DNA from: Planobispora rosea
GTDB lineage: Bacteria > Actinomycetota > Actinomycetes > Streptosporangiales > Streptosporangiaceae
Assembly: GCF_014648175.1 (NCBI RefSeq)
Contig: NZ_BMQP01000019.1
Location: forward strand, 1-64,000
Length of the DNA stretch: 64,000 nt
Reading direction: 5' to 3'
The translations under genes were made by a program, and so were the position numbers. How positions within the stretch are numbered: position 1 is the stretch's first letter; every line of letters begins with the position of its first letter. The notes below the pieces were generated by a model that ran no database searches, was not told the DNA's origin, and worked only from the letters and a program-made list of their open reading frames with translations. This document shows, piece after piece, positions 41,908-51,102 of the stretch.

Positions 41908-44265
41908 TCAGCCGCCGGCGCCGCTGACCCGGTAGACGTCGTAGACGCCCTGGACGTTGCGGACGGCCTTCAGGACGTGGCCCAGGTGCTTGGGGTCGCC
42001 CATCTCGAAGGTGAACTTGCTGATCGCCACGCGGTCGCGGGACGTGGTCACCGAGGCCGACAGGATGTTCACGTGCTGGTCGGACAGGGTCCGGGTGACG
42101 TCGGACAGCAGGCGGGGCCGGTCCAGCGCCTCGACCTGGATGGCGACCAGGAACACCGAGTCGCCGCCGGGAGCCCAGGAGACCTCGACCAGGCGGTCCG
42201 GCTCGGAGCGCAGCTGTTCCACGTTGGGGCAGTTGGTCCGGTGCACCGACACGCCGTGCCCGCGGGTGACGAAGCCGACGATGTCGTCTCCGGGGACCGG
42301 GGTGCAGCAGCGCGAGAGCCGTACCCAGACGTCCGAGTCGCCGGCGACCACGACGCCCGCGCCGCCACCGCCGCGCGGGCGGCCCTTGAGCTTCGTCGGG
42401 ACCGCGGTCTCGGCGATGTCCTCCTCGGCGCTCTCCACGCCCCCGAGGGACTGCACGAGCTTCTGCACGACCGCCTGGGCGGCGATGTGGCCCTCTCCGA
42501 CCGCCGCGTAGAGCGAGGAGACGTCCGGGTAGCGCAGGTCCCTGGCGAGCGCCAGGAGGGACTCTCCGGACATCAGGCGCTGCAGCGGCAGTCCCTGCTT
42601 GCGCATCGCCCGGCCGATGGCCTCCTTGCCCGCCTCGATCGCGGTCTCCCTGCGTTCCTTGGAGAACCACTGGCGGATCTTGTTGCGGGCCCGGCCGGAC
42701 TTGACGAACTTCAGCCAGTCGCGGGACGGCCCGGCGTCCGGCGACTTGGAGGTGAAGATCTCGACGGTGTCGCCGTTGTTGAGCCGGGACTCCAGCGGCA
42801 CCAGGCGGCCGTTGACCCGGGCCCCGATGCAGCGGTGACCCACCTCGGTGTGGACGGCGTAGGCGAAGTCGACCGGGGTCGCGCCCTCGGGCAGGGCGAG
42901 CACCTGGCCGCGCGGGGTGAAGACGTAGACCTCGGAGACCGACAGGTCGAACCGGAGCGACTCCAGGAACTCCCCCGGGTCGGCGGTCTCCTTCTGCCAG
43001 TCCAGCAGCTGGCGCAGCCACGCCATGTCGCTGGCGGGCTTCAGCTTGCCCCCGCCCGGACCGGAGGTGGTCATGTCCTCCTTGTACTTCCAGTGCGCCG
43101 CGACGCCGTACTCCGCCCTGCGGTGCATGCCGTGGGTGCGGATCTGCAGCTCCACCGGCTTGCCCTCGGGACCGATCACCGTGGTGTGCAGCGACTGGTA
43201 CATGTTGAACTTGGGCATCGCGATGTAGTCCTTGAACCGGCCGGCCACCGGCTTCCATCGCGCGTGGATCGTTCCGAGGGCGGCGTAGCAGTCGCGGACC
43301 GTGTCGACCAGCACCCGGATGCCCACCAGGTCGTAGATGTCGTCGAAGGCGACGTCCCTGGCGATCATCTTCTGGTAGACCGAGTAGTAGTGCTTGGGAC
43401 GGCCCTTGACCTCGGCGCGGATCTTGGCCTCGCGCAGGTCCGCCGAGACGGTCTCGATGACCTCCTGCAGGAACAGGTCCCGGCGCGGGGCCCGTTTCGA
43501 CACCATCCGGGCGATCTCGTCGTAGCGCTTGGGGTAGAGCATGGCGAACGCGAGGTCCTCCAGCTCCCACTTGATGGTGTTCATGCCCAGCCGGTGGGCG
43601 AGCGGGGCGAAGATCTCCAGCGTCTCGCGGGACTTCTGCTGCCGCTTGTGCTCGGGCAGGTAGCGCATGGTGCGCATGTTGTGCAGCCGGTCGGCGAGCT
43701 TGATGACCAGCACCCGGATGTCGCGGGACATCGCGACGACCATCTTGCGCACGGTCTCGGCCTGGGCGGCGTCGCCGAACTTGACCTTGTCGAGCTTGGT
43801 GACGCCGTCGACCAGCTGCGCGATGTTGTCGCCGAAGTCCTGCCGCAGCTCGTCCAGGCCGTAGGCGGTGTCCTCGACGGTGTCGTGCAGCAGCGCCGCG
43901 CACAGCGTCTCGTCGTCGGTGCCCAGCTCGGCCAGGATCGTCGCGACGGCCAGCGGATGGGTGATGTACGGATCACCGCTCTTGCGCTTCTGATCGCGGT
44001 GGTGATAGGCCGCCACATCGTAGGCACGCTCGATCAGCCGCAGGTCGGCCTTCGGATGGGTCGCGCGGACCGTGCGGAAAAGCGGCTCAAGCACCGGGTT
44101 CATGGCGCCACCCCATTGCCCCCCAAAGCGGGCGATCCTCCGCCGCACCGCCGGTTTCTCCTCGGTGGCTCCGGACATGGCGGAACCGGCATCGCCTGCC
44201 GGGACGGCCATGTCGGGACCGCCACCGGCGGCGGTCACGTCGGGCACGACCACATCACGGGGCAC
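41908..44265 (-). CDS. relA: Bifunctional (p)ppGpp synthetase/hydrolase (Rel)
   Basis: 785-residue stringent-response enzyme. The hydrolase HD domain is intact (HDTVED, about 127-132; LADRLHNMRTM), followed by the synthetase domain (KGRPKHYYSVYQKM, RFKDYIAMPKFNMYQSLHTTV), a TGS domain (VYVFTPRGQVLALPEGATPVDFAYAVH), a zinc-finger-like stretch (CCTPVPGDDIVG) and a C-terminal ACT domain. The first 55 residues are a variable acidic or Ala/Gly-rich extension. GAGGAG lies 6 nt before the GTG 44265. An intact HD box argues for a dual-function Rel, as expected in actinobacteria. Confidence 0.96.
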   Translation of the reverse strand: MPRDVVVPDVTAAGGGPDMAVPAGDAGSAMSGATEEKPAVRRRIARFGGQWGGAMNPVLEPLFRTVRATHPKADLRLIERAYDVAAYHHRDQKRKSGDPYITHPLAVATILAELGTDDETLCAALLHDTVEDTAYGLDELRQDFGDNIAQLVDGVTKLDKVKFGDAAQAETVRKMVVAMSRDIRVLVIKLADRLHNMRTMRYLPEHKRQQKSRETLEIFAPLAHRLGMNTIKWELEDLAFAMLYPKRYDEIARMVSKRAPRRDLFLQEVIETVSADLREAKIRAEVKGRPKHYYSVYQKMIARDVAFDDIYDLVGIRVLVDTVRDCYAALGTIHARWKPVAGRFKDYIAMPKFNMYQSLHTTVIGPEGKPVELQIRTHGMHRRAEYGVAAHWKYKEDMTTSGPGGGKLKPASDMAWLRQLLDWQKETADPGEFLESLRFDLSVSEVYVFTPRGQVLALPEGATPVDFAYAVHTEVGHRCIGARVNGRLVPLESRLNNGDTVEIFTSKSPDAGPSRDWLKFVKSGRARNKIRQWFSKERRETAIEAGKEAIGRAMRKQGLPLQRLMSGESLLALARDLRYPDVSSLYAAVGEGHIAAQAVVQKLVQSLGGVESAEEDIAETAVPTKLKGRPRGGGGAGVVVAGDSDVWVRLSRCCTPVPGDDIVGFVTRGHGVSVHRTNCPNVEQLRSEPDRLVEVSWAPGGDSVFLVAIQVEALDRPRLLSDVTRTLSDQHVNILSASVTTSRDRVAISKFTFEMGDPKHLGHVLKAVRNVQGVYDVYRVSGAGG

Positions 44266-44340
44266 TCAGACTCCTCACGTTCGAGTCCAGATCCCTCAGT
44301 GTATCCAGACCTGGTCGGGTGCCGCCCGCCCCGGGGTGGA

Positions 44341-44859
44341 TCAGACGATCACGAGGGAGTGGAGCCCGACTCCGTCGAGCCTCTCCCGCCCCTTCAGGAA
44401 GGCCAGTTCCATGAGCACGGCGACGGCGACGACCTCGGCGCCCGCCCTGCGGACCAGCTCCACCGCCGCGCGCGCCGTCCCACCGGTGGCGAGCACGTCA
44501 TCGACGATCAGAACCCGGTCTCCGGGAGCGAAGGCGTCCCGGTGGACCTCGATGGTGGCGGAGCCGTACTCCAGATCATAGGACGCGTCAAGGGTTTCCG
44601 CGGGAAGTTTGCCCTTCTTGCGCATCGGCACGAATCCGGCGCGCGCCCTGTAGGCCGCGGGAGCGGCCAGGATGAACCCGCGGGCCTCGATGCCGACGAT
44701 CTTGTCGACGGTGTGCAGCCCGGCCAGCTCGTCCGTCACCGCGGCGAACGCCTCGGGGTCGGACAGCAGCGGGGTGATGTCCTTGAACAGGATTCCCGGC
44801 TTGGGGTAGTCGGGCACGTCGCGGATCCGGTCCAGGATCAGCCGGCTCAGGTCGCTCAT
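44341..44859 (-). CDS. apt: Adenine phosphoribosyltransferase
   Basis: 172-residue purine-salvage enzyme converting adenine and PRPP to AMP. It shows DYPKPGILFKDITPLL near the N terminus and the PRPP motif VLIVDDVLATGGTA. The ATG 44859 is preferred; a GTG six bases upstream is also in frame. The order relA-apt-secF is conserved in actinobacteria. Confidence 0.96.
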   Translation of the reverse strand: MSDLSRLILDRIRDVPDYPKPGILFKDITPLLSDPEAFAAVTDELAGLHTVDKIVGIEARGFILAAPAAYRARAGFVPMRKKGKLPAETLDASYDLEYGSATIEVHRDAFAPGDRVLIVDDVLATGGTARAAVELVRRAGAEVVAVAVLMELAFLKGRERLDGVGLHSLVIV

Positions 44860-44880
44860 GGTCACATCCCTGGTGGAGCG

Positions 44881-44919
44881 GTGGGGTCTGCGGGTGGGGT
44901 CTGCGGGTGGGGTCTTCGA
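44881..44919. repeat. Three tandem 13-bp repeats
   Basis: GTGGGGTCTGCGG occurs at 44881 and 44894, with a degenerate third copy at 44907. It lies between apt and the secF terminator. Confidence 0.8.
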
Positions 44920-44968
44920 CGAGTCTGCCGGAGGGCGCCGCCCGGCAGGGGACGCCGCCCACGGAAAA

Positions 44969-45001
44969 CGCCTCCGTCCTCCCCTGGGGAGGGCGGAGGC
45001 G
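44969..45001 (-). terminator. Intrinsic terminator of the yajC-secD-secF operon
   Basis: On the minus strand CGCCTCCG pairs with CGGAGGCG, with a G-U pair and CCTCC/GGAGG above it. The stem is followed by TTTT, and it starts 13 nt after the secF stop. Confidence 0.8.
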
Positions 45002-45014
45002 CAATCATCTCCGG

Positions 45015-46058
45015 CTACTTCTTCTTGCGCTTGTCGTCCGCGGCCGTGGCCTTGGACGCGCCCGCCGCCACCGTCTGGCGGGCGGCCTTGGCGTTCTCCG
45101 TCCGGGCGCCCGTCCCGCCGCCTGTGGCGGCGAGCCGCTCGGCGATCTTCCGGTAGCGCGGCTCGCGCTCCTTCAGCGTCACCAGCAGCGGCGTCGCCAC
45201 GCACAGCGAGGAGTAGGTACCGACGATCATGCCGACGAACAGCGCCAGCGACAGGTCCTTCAGCGTGCCCGCGCCGAACAGCGTGGTGCCGATGAACAGG
45301 ATCGCCGCCACCGGCAGGATCGCCACCAGGGTGGTGTTCAGCGACCGGATCAGCGTGTGGTTCAGCGCGTCGTTGGCGGCCTGGGTGTAGGTGACCTTCG
45401 AGGTCGTGCCGAGCTTGGCGGTGACCTCCTTGATCATGTCGAACACCACGACCGCGTCGTACAGCGAGTATCCGAGGATCGTCAGGAAGCCCAGCAGGGT
45501 CGCCGGGGTGACCTCGAACCCGGACCACGCGTAGACGCCCGCGGTGATCACCAGGTCGTGCACCAGCGCGACGATGGCGGCCAGCGCCATCTTCCACTCG
45601 AAGGCCATCGTCAGGTACAGGATGATCGCCAGCATGAAGACGATCAGGCCGATGATGGCCTTGTCGGCGACCTGACCGCCCCAGGAACCGCCGATCACCT
45701 GGAGGGTGACGTCACTGCCGAACCTCTTGGTGACCGCGTTCTGCACCGCGGTCACCTCCGCCTCGGGGAGGCTCTCGGTGGTGACCCGCCAGCCGTTGTT
45801 GGTCGTCTGGACGATGACCTGGTGCGCGCCCGCCTCCTGGACGGTGCCGCGGACCTGCTCGATGGTGGCCGAGGGCGCCTTGAAGGAGAAGACGGACCCG
45901 CCCTTGAACTCCACGCCCAGGTTCAGGCCGTTGACGACCAGACCCGCGATGGAGACCACGAGCAGGAAGGCGGACAGGCCGTACCAGAGCTTCTGGCGTC
46001 CGACGAAGTCGACGTTGACCTCGCCCCGGTACAGGCGGCTTACGAGGCCGGCCATCAT
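45015..46058 (-). CDS. secF: Protein translocase subunit SecF
   Basis: 347-residue membrane partner of SecD in the Sec accessory complex that uses the proton gradient to complete export. Six membrane segments are visible, with a periplasmic P1-like domain after the first (about 45-130), VEFKGGSVF, and the conserved GYSLYDAVVVFDMIKE and RSLNTTLVAILPV. A charged Ala/Lys-rich C-terminal tail (about 310-347) is extra. The ATG overlaps the secD stop (ATGA). Confidence 0.95.
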   Translation of the reverse strand: MMAGLVSRLYRGEVNVDFVGRQKLWYGLSAFLLVVSIAGLVVNGLNLGVEFKGGSVFSFKAPSATIEQVRGTVQEAGAHQVIVQTTNNGWRVTTESLPEAEVTAVQNAVTKRFGSDVTLQVIGGSWGGQVADKAIIGLIVFMLAIILYLTMAFEWKMALAAIVALVHDLVITAGVYAWSGFEVTPATLLGFLTILGYSLYDAVVVFDMIKEVTAKLGTTSKVTYTQAANDALNHTLIRSLNTTLVAILPVAAILFIGTTLFGAGTLKDLSLALFVGMIVGTYSSLCVATPLLVTLKEREPRYRKIAERLAATGGGTGARTENAKAARQTVAAGASKATAADDKRKKK

Positions 46059-47923
46059 GCCTCCTGCGAAACGGTCTTGGGGCCGGCGACCGGCTGGACG
46101 CTCATGCGCTCGGCGTCCAGACCGGAGAGCGGGTGCCCCTTGGCGAAGAACTTCAGGCGGGCCAGCAGCGCGACGAACGGCTTGGTGAACATGAACACCA
46201 CGACGAGGTCGATCAGGGTGGTCAGGCCCATCGCGAACGCGAACCCGGCCACGCCGCCGACCGCCAGGAAGTACAGGACCACGGCGGCGATGAACATGAC
46301 CGCGTCGGCGATCAGGATCGTCCGCCGGGCGCGGACCCAGGCGACCTCGACGGCCGCGCGCAGCGTGCGGCGGCCCTCCTTCATCTCGTCACGGATGCGC
46401 TCGAAGTAGACGATGAACGAGTCCGCGGTGATACCGATCGAGACGATGAGGCCGATGATGTGCGGCAGCGAGAGGCGGAAGCCCGCGTAGTGGCCGAGCA
46501 GCACCACCGACTGGTACGTCAGGATGGTGGCGACCGCGAGGCTCAGCACCGAGACGAGGCCCAGGCCGCGGTAGTAGAGCATCGAGTAGACGACCACCAG
46601 GGCCAGGCCGATCCCGCCGGCGATGAGACCGCCGCGGAGCTGGTCGGCGCCCAGGGTGGAGGAGACCTCGTCGATCGAGCCCTTCTGGAACTTCAGCGGC
46701 AGCGCGCCGTACTTGAGCTGGTTGGCCAGCTCGGTGGCGGTCTCCAGGGTGAAGCCGCCGGAGATCTGCGCCCGGCCGCCGGTGATGGGCTCCTGGATGA
46801 CGGGGGCGGAGATCACCACGCCGTCCAGGACCATGGCGACCTGGGTGCGCGGCTCCTGCGAGTTGAAGGCGGTCGTGGTGACCTTGGTCCACTGCTCGGG
46901 CCCCTGGCCCTTGAAGGAGAGCTGGACGAGCCACTCGCCGGTGCTCGGCTCCTGGCCCGCATCGGCGCTGTCGATCGCGGTACCGGTCACGGCGGCCTTG
47001 TCGAGGATGTACTTGACGCTGCCGTCGTCGCTGCACCCGGCGAACTGCTTGTTCGGGTCGTCCTGGGCGCCCTGGCCCCGGTCCGCCTTCGAGCAGTCGA
47101 GGGCCTGGAACTCCTTGAGCACGGCGTCGTCGATCCCGCCGAGCTCCAGTCCGGCCACCGACGCCTCTTCGGGGGCCGCGGGCGGGGCCGACGGGCTGGC
47201 GCTGGCGCTCGGGGCGGCCGAGGGAGTGGCGCCCTTGCCCTGCCGGGCCGCGGTGTTCCCGTTCTGCGTCCCCTCCTGCGTCCCGTTCCGCCCGGCCCGG
47301 GCCGACGGGGTCGCGGCCTTCTCCGGCTGGGCCGAGGCGGCGGGGCTCGGATTGGTCAGCGCGGAGGACAGGCCGCGTCCGGCGGGCGAGCCGCTCGGGC
47401 CCGGCGCCGCGGTCTCGGACGGCTTCGGCGCGGTCGCGGACGCGGACGGCTTCGGCGCGGGCGTGCCCTGTCCCCCGGTGGCCGTCGGCGAGGCGGAGGG
47501 CGTCGGAGCCTGGGTGGCCATCTCGCCCGGGGGCGTGGGGGAACCGGCGCCGATCGCGAGCACCTGGCGGAAACGCAGCTCGGCGGTCGTGCCGACCAGC
47601 TTGACGACTTCCTCCTGGCCCACTCCGGGGACGGAGATGACGATGTTGTCACCGGCTATGGCGACCTCGGCGTCGGAGATGCCACTGCCGTTCACCCGGT
47701 CACGGATGATGTTCACGGCCAGGTTGAGGCTCTCCTCGGAGGGGTCGCTCCCGTCCGGGGTGATGGGCTGCAGCGTCACTGTCGTGCCGCCGGCGAGGTC
47801 GAGGCCATATTCGGGGGTGAGCGCCTTGTTGAGGAACATCACCCCGCCCATGGCGAGGATGAGCGCCAGGAGCAGCAGGAGCATGCGCCCCGGTCTGCTC
47901 TGGCCGCTGGTCGGTCGGGCCAC
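46055..47923 (-). CDS. secD: Protein translocase subunit SecD with low-complexity insert
   Basis: 622-residue RND-type membrane protein. The first membrane segment (about 14-31) is followed by GLDLAGGTTVTLQ and the first part of P1, then the base of P1 is interrupted by a Pro/Ala/Ser/Thr-rich segment (about 128-255), after which P1 resumes (LKEFQALDCSKADRGQG) and five membrane helices complete the protein (ISIGITADSFIVYFERIRDE). Typical actinobacterial SecD is shorter. The GTG start at 47923 has a weak ribosome-binding site. It is co-translated with secF. Confidence 0.95.
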   Translation of the reverse strand: MARPTSGQSRPGRMLLLLLALILAMGGVMFLNKALTPEYGLDLAGGTTVTLQPITPDGSDPSEESLNLAVNIIRDRVNGSGISDAEVAIAGDNIVISVPGVGQEEVVKLVGTTAELRFRQVLAIGAGSPTPPGEMATQAPTPSASPTATGGQGTPAPKPSASATAPKPSETAAPGPSGSPAGRGLSSALTNPSPAASAQPEKAATPSARAGRNGTQEGTQNGNTAARQGKGATPSAAPSASASPSAPPAAPEEASVAGLELGGIDDAVLKEFQALDCSKADRGQGAQDDPNKQFAGCSDDGSVKYILDKAAVTGTAIDSADAGQEPSTGEWLVQLSFKGQGPEQWTKVTTTAFNSQEPRTQVAMVLDGVVISAPVIQEPITGGRAQISGGFTLETATELANQLKYGALPLKFQKGSIDEVSSTLGADQLRGGLIAGGIGLALVVVYSMLYYRGLGLVSVLSLAVATILTYQSVVLLGHYAGFRLSLPHIIGLIVSIGITADSFIVYFERIRDEMKEGRRTLRAAVEVAWVRARRTILIADAVMFIAAVVLYFLAVGGVAGFAFAMGLTTLIDLVVVFMFTKPFVALLARLKFFAKGHPLSGLDAERMSVQPVAGPKTVSQEA

Positions 47924-47968
47924 TGGTCGTCAGTTCTTTCGGCTATAGGGGATTGGCGGTGAGCCTGG

Positions 47969-48328
47969 TCAGGACTTCTTGGTCGTGGAGTCCTGGTCGT
48001 CGTCCTGCTGCTGGGCGGTCTCCACCGCGTCACCGTCGACGGCCTTCAGGTTGACCTCGGTGTCGTCGACCGGGACCAGCACACGCCCGATGGCGGCCTT
48101 GACCCAGCGGGTCTCGACACCGGGAGCGATCTCCAGGATCACGTCGTCGGCGTCGATGGTCACCACGGTTGCGAAAAGCCCGGTCGTGGTCATGACGCGC
48201 GTCCCCGGGGTAAGGGAGTTCTGCATCTGGATCTGCTCCTGCTGCCGCTTGCGCTGCGGGCGGATCAGCAGGAAGTAGAACACCACGACCATGAGAGCGA
48301 TCATGATAAGGCTTGAGTAGTCAGCCAT
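47969..48328 (-). CDS. yajC: Preprotein translocase subunit YajC
   Basis: 119-residue protein with a single N-terminal membrane segment (about 5-22) followed by RPQRKRQQEQ and a small cytoplasmic domain (LTPGTRVMTTTGLFATVVTI), then an acidic tail. AAGGAG lies 7 nt before the ATG. First gene of yajC-secD-secF. Confidence 0.93.
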   Translation of the reverse strand: MADYSSLIMIALMVVVFYFLLIRPQRKRQQEQIQMQNSLTPGTRVMTTTGLFATVVTIDADDVILEIAPGVETRWVKAAIGRVLVPVDDTEVNLKAVDGDAVETAQQQDDDQDSTTKKS

Positions 48329-48427
48329 AGGGCCGCTCCTTCACTTGGGAATGACCGGCCTGCCGCCGGACGTCGAACACGGCCACGCCGCTCAGCACGT
48401 CAGCCTACACAGCCAGCCAAGCCACGG

Positions 48428-48457
48428 AGTTTAGGCGAGCTGTTCGGAGCGCGGCAA
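48428..48457 (-). promoter_or_regulatory. yajC-secD-secF promoter
   Basis: Minus-strand TTGCCG (48452-48457) and TAAACT (48428-48433), 18 bp apart, give a leader of about 90 nt to yajC. The remaining gap to ruvB (48458-48697) holds two CTGTACGGC direct repeats near 48525-48560 and the 32-bp tandem repeats; no gene is seen. Confidence 0.6.
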
Positions 48458-48618
48458 CGAAGTCACGATCTCGTATACAGGGAAGTTCCCGTTTCGGGAT
48501 GGTTGTCATCGATCCGTGATCGATTCTGTACGGCTCCCGCACGGAATCCTGTACGGCCTCTACCGGGCCTTCCCTCCAAGAAGAACAACCTAAGAGCTGT
48601 TTGTCCCGTTCCACGGTA

Positions 48619-48728
48619 CTCCGCAGGGCGGCATCAGGGTTGTTCGTTCCCTCCGCGGGACGGCGTCAGGGTCGTCCATCCCCTCCGCGAGACGGCGTCA
48701 GGACCGCTCGTCACCCTCCGCGAGATCG
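48619..48728. repeat. 32-bp tandem repeats through the 3' end of ruvB
   Basis: Units beginning CTCCGC start at 48619, 48651, 48683 and 48716 (spacings 32, 32, 33). Each contains GGC(G/A)TCAGG followed by a variable stretch and CC. The ruvB stop codon (48698-48700) lies inside the third unit, so the gene end appears to have been duplicated downstream. Confidence 0.78.
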
Positions 48729-49780
48729 GCGGCGACTCCGGCGCCGAAGGCGTCCGGCGGCGGCGTCAGCCCGAGATGGATCCAGGCGGCGGCGGTCGCG
48801 ACCCGGCCGCGCGGGGTGCGGGCCAGCAGCCCCTGCCGGACCAGGAACGGCTCGGCGACCACCTCGACCGTCTCGGGCTCCTCTCCCACCGCCACCGCCA
48901 GCGTGGACAGGCCGACCGGGCCGCCGCCGAACCTGCGCAGCAGCGCCCCCAGCACCGCCCGGTCCAGCCGGTCCAGTCCCTGGGCGTCGACCTCGTACAG
49001 GTTCAGCGCGGCCGAGGCGATGTCCCGGGTGATCACACCGTCCGCCCGGACCTCGGCGAAGTCGCGGACCCGGCGCAGCAGCCGGTTGGCGATCCGGGGC
49101 GTGCCCCGGGAGCGCCCGGCGACCTCGCGCGCCGCGTCGTCCGGGAGCTCCAGGCCGAGCAGCCGCGCCGAGCGGTGCAGCACCTGCTCCAGCTCGGCGA
49201 CCTCGTAGAAGTCCATGTGCGCGACGAAACCGAACCGGTCGCGCAGCGGCGCCGGCAGCAGTCCCGCCCGGGTGGTCGCGCCGACCAGGGTGAACGGGGC
49301 GATCTCCAGCGGGATCGCGGTCGCGCCCGGCCCCTTGCCCACCACGATGTCGACCCGGAAGTCCTCCATCGCCAGGTAGAGCATCTCCTCCGCGGGACGG
49401 GACATCCGGTGGATCTCGTCGATGAACAGGACCTCCCCCTCCGACAACGTCGAGAGGATCGCGGCCAGGTCACCGGCCCGTTCCAGGGCGGGCCCGGAGG
49501 TGATGCGGAGCGGGACGCCCAGCTCGGTCGCGATGATCATCGAGAGCGTCGTCTTGCCGAGCCCCGGCGAGCCGCTCATCAGCACGTGGTCCGGCGGCCG
49601 GTTCCGGCGCAGCGCGCCGTGCAGCACCAGCGAGAGCTGCTCGCGCACCCGTGCCTGGCCGATGAACTCGTCCAGCCGTTTGGGCCGCAGCGCCGCCTCG
49701 ATCAGCCGCTCGTCGCCCGCGGCCTCCGCCGACACGAGATCCCGTTCCGCGCTCATCGGGGGCTCGGCATCCGCGCTCAT
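48698..49780 (-). CDS. ruvB: Holliday junction branch-migration ATPase RuvB
   Basis: 360-residue AAA+ motor. Walker A GSPGLGKTT, Walker B LFIDEIHRM, sensor 1 GATTRAG, and the C-terminal winged helix (LSTLAVAVGEEPETVEVVAEPFLVRQGLLARTPRGR). The family core ends with this winged helix; the last roughly 20 residues are non-conserved and fall into the tandem repeats. The ATG overlaps the ruvA stop (ATGA); ATG 49756 is an alternative. Confidence 0.96.
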   Translation of the reverse strand: MSADAEPPMSAERDLVSAEAAGDERLIEAALRPKRLDEFIGQARVREQLSLVLHGALRRNRPPDHVLMSGSPGLGKTTLSMIIATELGVPLRITSGPALERAGDLAAILSTLSEGEVLFIDEIHRMSRPAEEMLYLAMEDFRVDIVVGKGPGATAIPLEIAPFTLVGATTRAGLLPAPLRDRFGFVAHMDFYEVAELEQVLHRSARLLGLELPDDAAREVAGRSRGTPRIANRLLRRVRDFAEVRADGVITRDIASAALNLYEVDAQGLDRLDRAVLGALLRRFGGGPVGLSTLAVAVGEEPETVEVVAEPFLVRQGLLARTPRGRVATAAAWIHLGLTPPPDAFGAGVAADLAEGDERS

Positions 49781-50397
49781 CGCAGGCTCAGCATCCGCAG
49801 CGCCGCCTTCAGCAGCACCGCCACCTGCGGCGTACGGCCCTCCGCCACGTCGGCGTCGGCCTGCGGGCTCACCGCGGCGACGGCCTCGTCGGCGTCCTTG
49901 GCCGAGTAGCCCAGCCCGACCAGCCCGGAGTGGACCTGCTCACGCCAGGCGGGCGCGACCGCGCGGCCGTTGAGCGCGGCGTTGACCGCCTCCTCGGGCG
50001 CACCCAGCTTGTCCTTGAGATCCACGATGATCCGCTGCGCGCCCTTGGGACCCACGCCGGGGACCCGGGTCAGCGCCTTGACGTCGGCGCTCGCCACGGC
50101 CACCCGGAGCGTGTTCGGCGTGTGCACGGCGAGCATGGCCAGCGCCACCTTGGGCCCGACCCCGCTGGCGCCCTGCACCAGCTCGAAGACCCGGCGCTCG
50201 TCGTCGTCGGCGAAGCCGTACAGGGTGAGGGAGTCCTCGCGGACCACCAGCGACGTGGCCAGCCGGGCCTCCTCCCCCACCCGCAACGTCGCGAGCGTGG
50301 CCGGCGTGCAGTGCACCAGCACGCCGACCCCCCCGACCTCGACGACCGCCCCGTCGGGCGCGATCGCGGTCACCTGTCCCCGCACGGAGGCGATCAC
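49777..50397 (-). CDS. ruvA: Holliday junction DNA-binding protein RuvA
   Basis: 206-residue tetrameric junction-binding protein. Starts VIASVRGQV (OB fold), then two helix-hairpin-helix motifs (LVQGASGVGPKVALAML; LTRVPGVGPKGAQRIIVDL), an acidic hinge and domain III (VGLGYSAKDADEAVAAV). The GTG overlaps the ruvC stop by 4 nt. Confidence 0.96.
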   Translation of the reverse strand: MIASVRGQVTAIAPDGAVVEVGGVGVLVHCTPATLATLRVGEEARLATSLVVREDSLTLYGFADDDERRVFELVQGASGVGPKVALAMLAVHTPNTLRVAVASADVKALTRVPGVGPKGAQRIIVDLKDKLGAPEEAVNAALNGRAVAPAWREQVHSGLVGLGYSAKDADEAVAAVSPQADADVAEGRTPQVAVLLKAALRMLSLR

Positions 50398-50993
50398 TGG
50401 GTGTTTCCTCTCGAGTGTCCGGCGCGGCCCCGGCCGCGGAAGTAGGCCGCCGCGGTCGTGCCCGGACCGGCGGTCCTGGCCACCGCCTCGGCCAGGCGGT
50501 TCTGCACGCCGCCCCGCCACACGTGGCAGATGGCGAGCGCGAGGGCGTCGGCGGCGTCGGCGGGCTTGGGCATCGCGTCGAGTCGGAGCAGTTTGGTCAC
50601 CATGGTGCCGACCTGCCGTTTGTCGGCCGTGCCGCTGCCGGTGATCGCGGCCTTGACCTCCGACGGGGTGTGCAGCGCGACGGGCAGCCCCCGCCGCGAG
50701 GCGCACAGGATGGCCACGGCCGAGGCCTGCGCGGTGCCCATGACGGTCCTGAGGTTGTGCTGGGCGAAGACCCGCTCCACGGCCACGGCGTCGGGCCTGA
50801 CCTCGTCGAGCCACTGCTCGATCCCGGCCTCGACGGCCACCAGCCGGGCCCCGATCTCGTCGTCGGCGGAGGTGCGCACGACCCCCACCTTGACCAGGGT
50901 CAGCGGCGAGCCGGGCCGTCCTTCCACCGCGCCGAGCCCGCACCGGGTCAGACCCGGGTCGACTCCCATCACCCGCAGCTCGGGCACCCCCAC
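50394..50993 (-). CDS. ruvC: Holliday junction endonuclease RuvC
   Basis: 199-residue RNase H-fold resolvase. Catalytic acidic residues lie in RVMGVDPGLTRCG, AVERVFAQHN and DAADALALAICH. Several in-frame GTGs precede the conserved part; GTG 50993 is chosen because GGGAGG lies 7 nt upstream. The C-terminal 25 residues (PGTTAAAYFRGRGRAGHSRG) are a non-conserved basic tail. First gene of ruvCAB. Confidence 0.95.
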   Translation of the reverse strand: MGVPELRVMGVDPGLTRCGLGAVEGRPGSPLTLVKVGVVRTSADDEIGARLVAVEAGIEQWLDEVRPDAVAVERVFAQHNLRTVMGTAQASAVAILCASRRGLPVALHTPSEVKAAITGSGTADKRQVGTMVTKLLRLDAMPKPADAADALALAICHVWRGGVQNRLAEAVARTAGPGTTAAAYFRGRGRAGHSRGNTQ

Positions 50994-51102
50994 CGGCACG
51001 CCTCCCACCCCGCCGAACACCTGTTCGGTGCCCGACTCTACCGCCTGCGGGCGACACGCGCATGGAGCCGTGCGCAAGAAGCCCCGGGGCTCACCGGTGG
51101 GC

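Noticed and set aside
48405..48614. 69-codon frame between yajC and ruvB
   Set aside because: It spans the proposed yajC promoter and has no family resemblance; composition is that of non-coding DNA.
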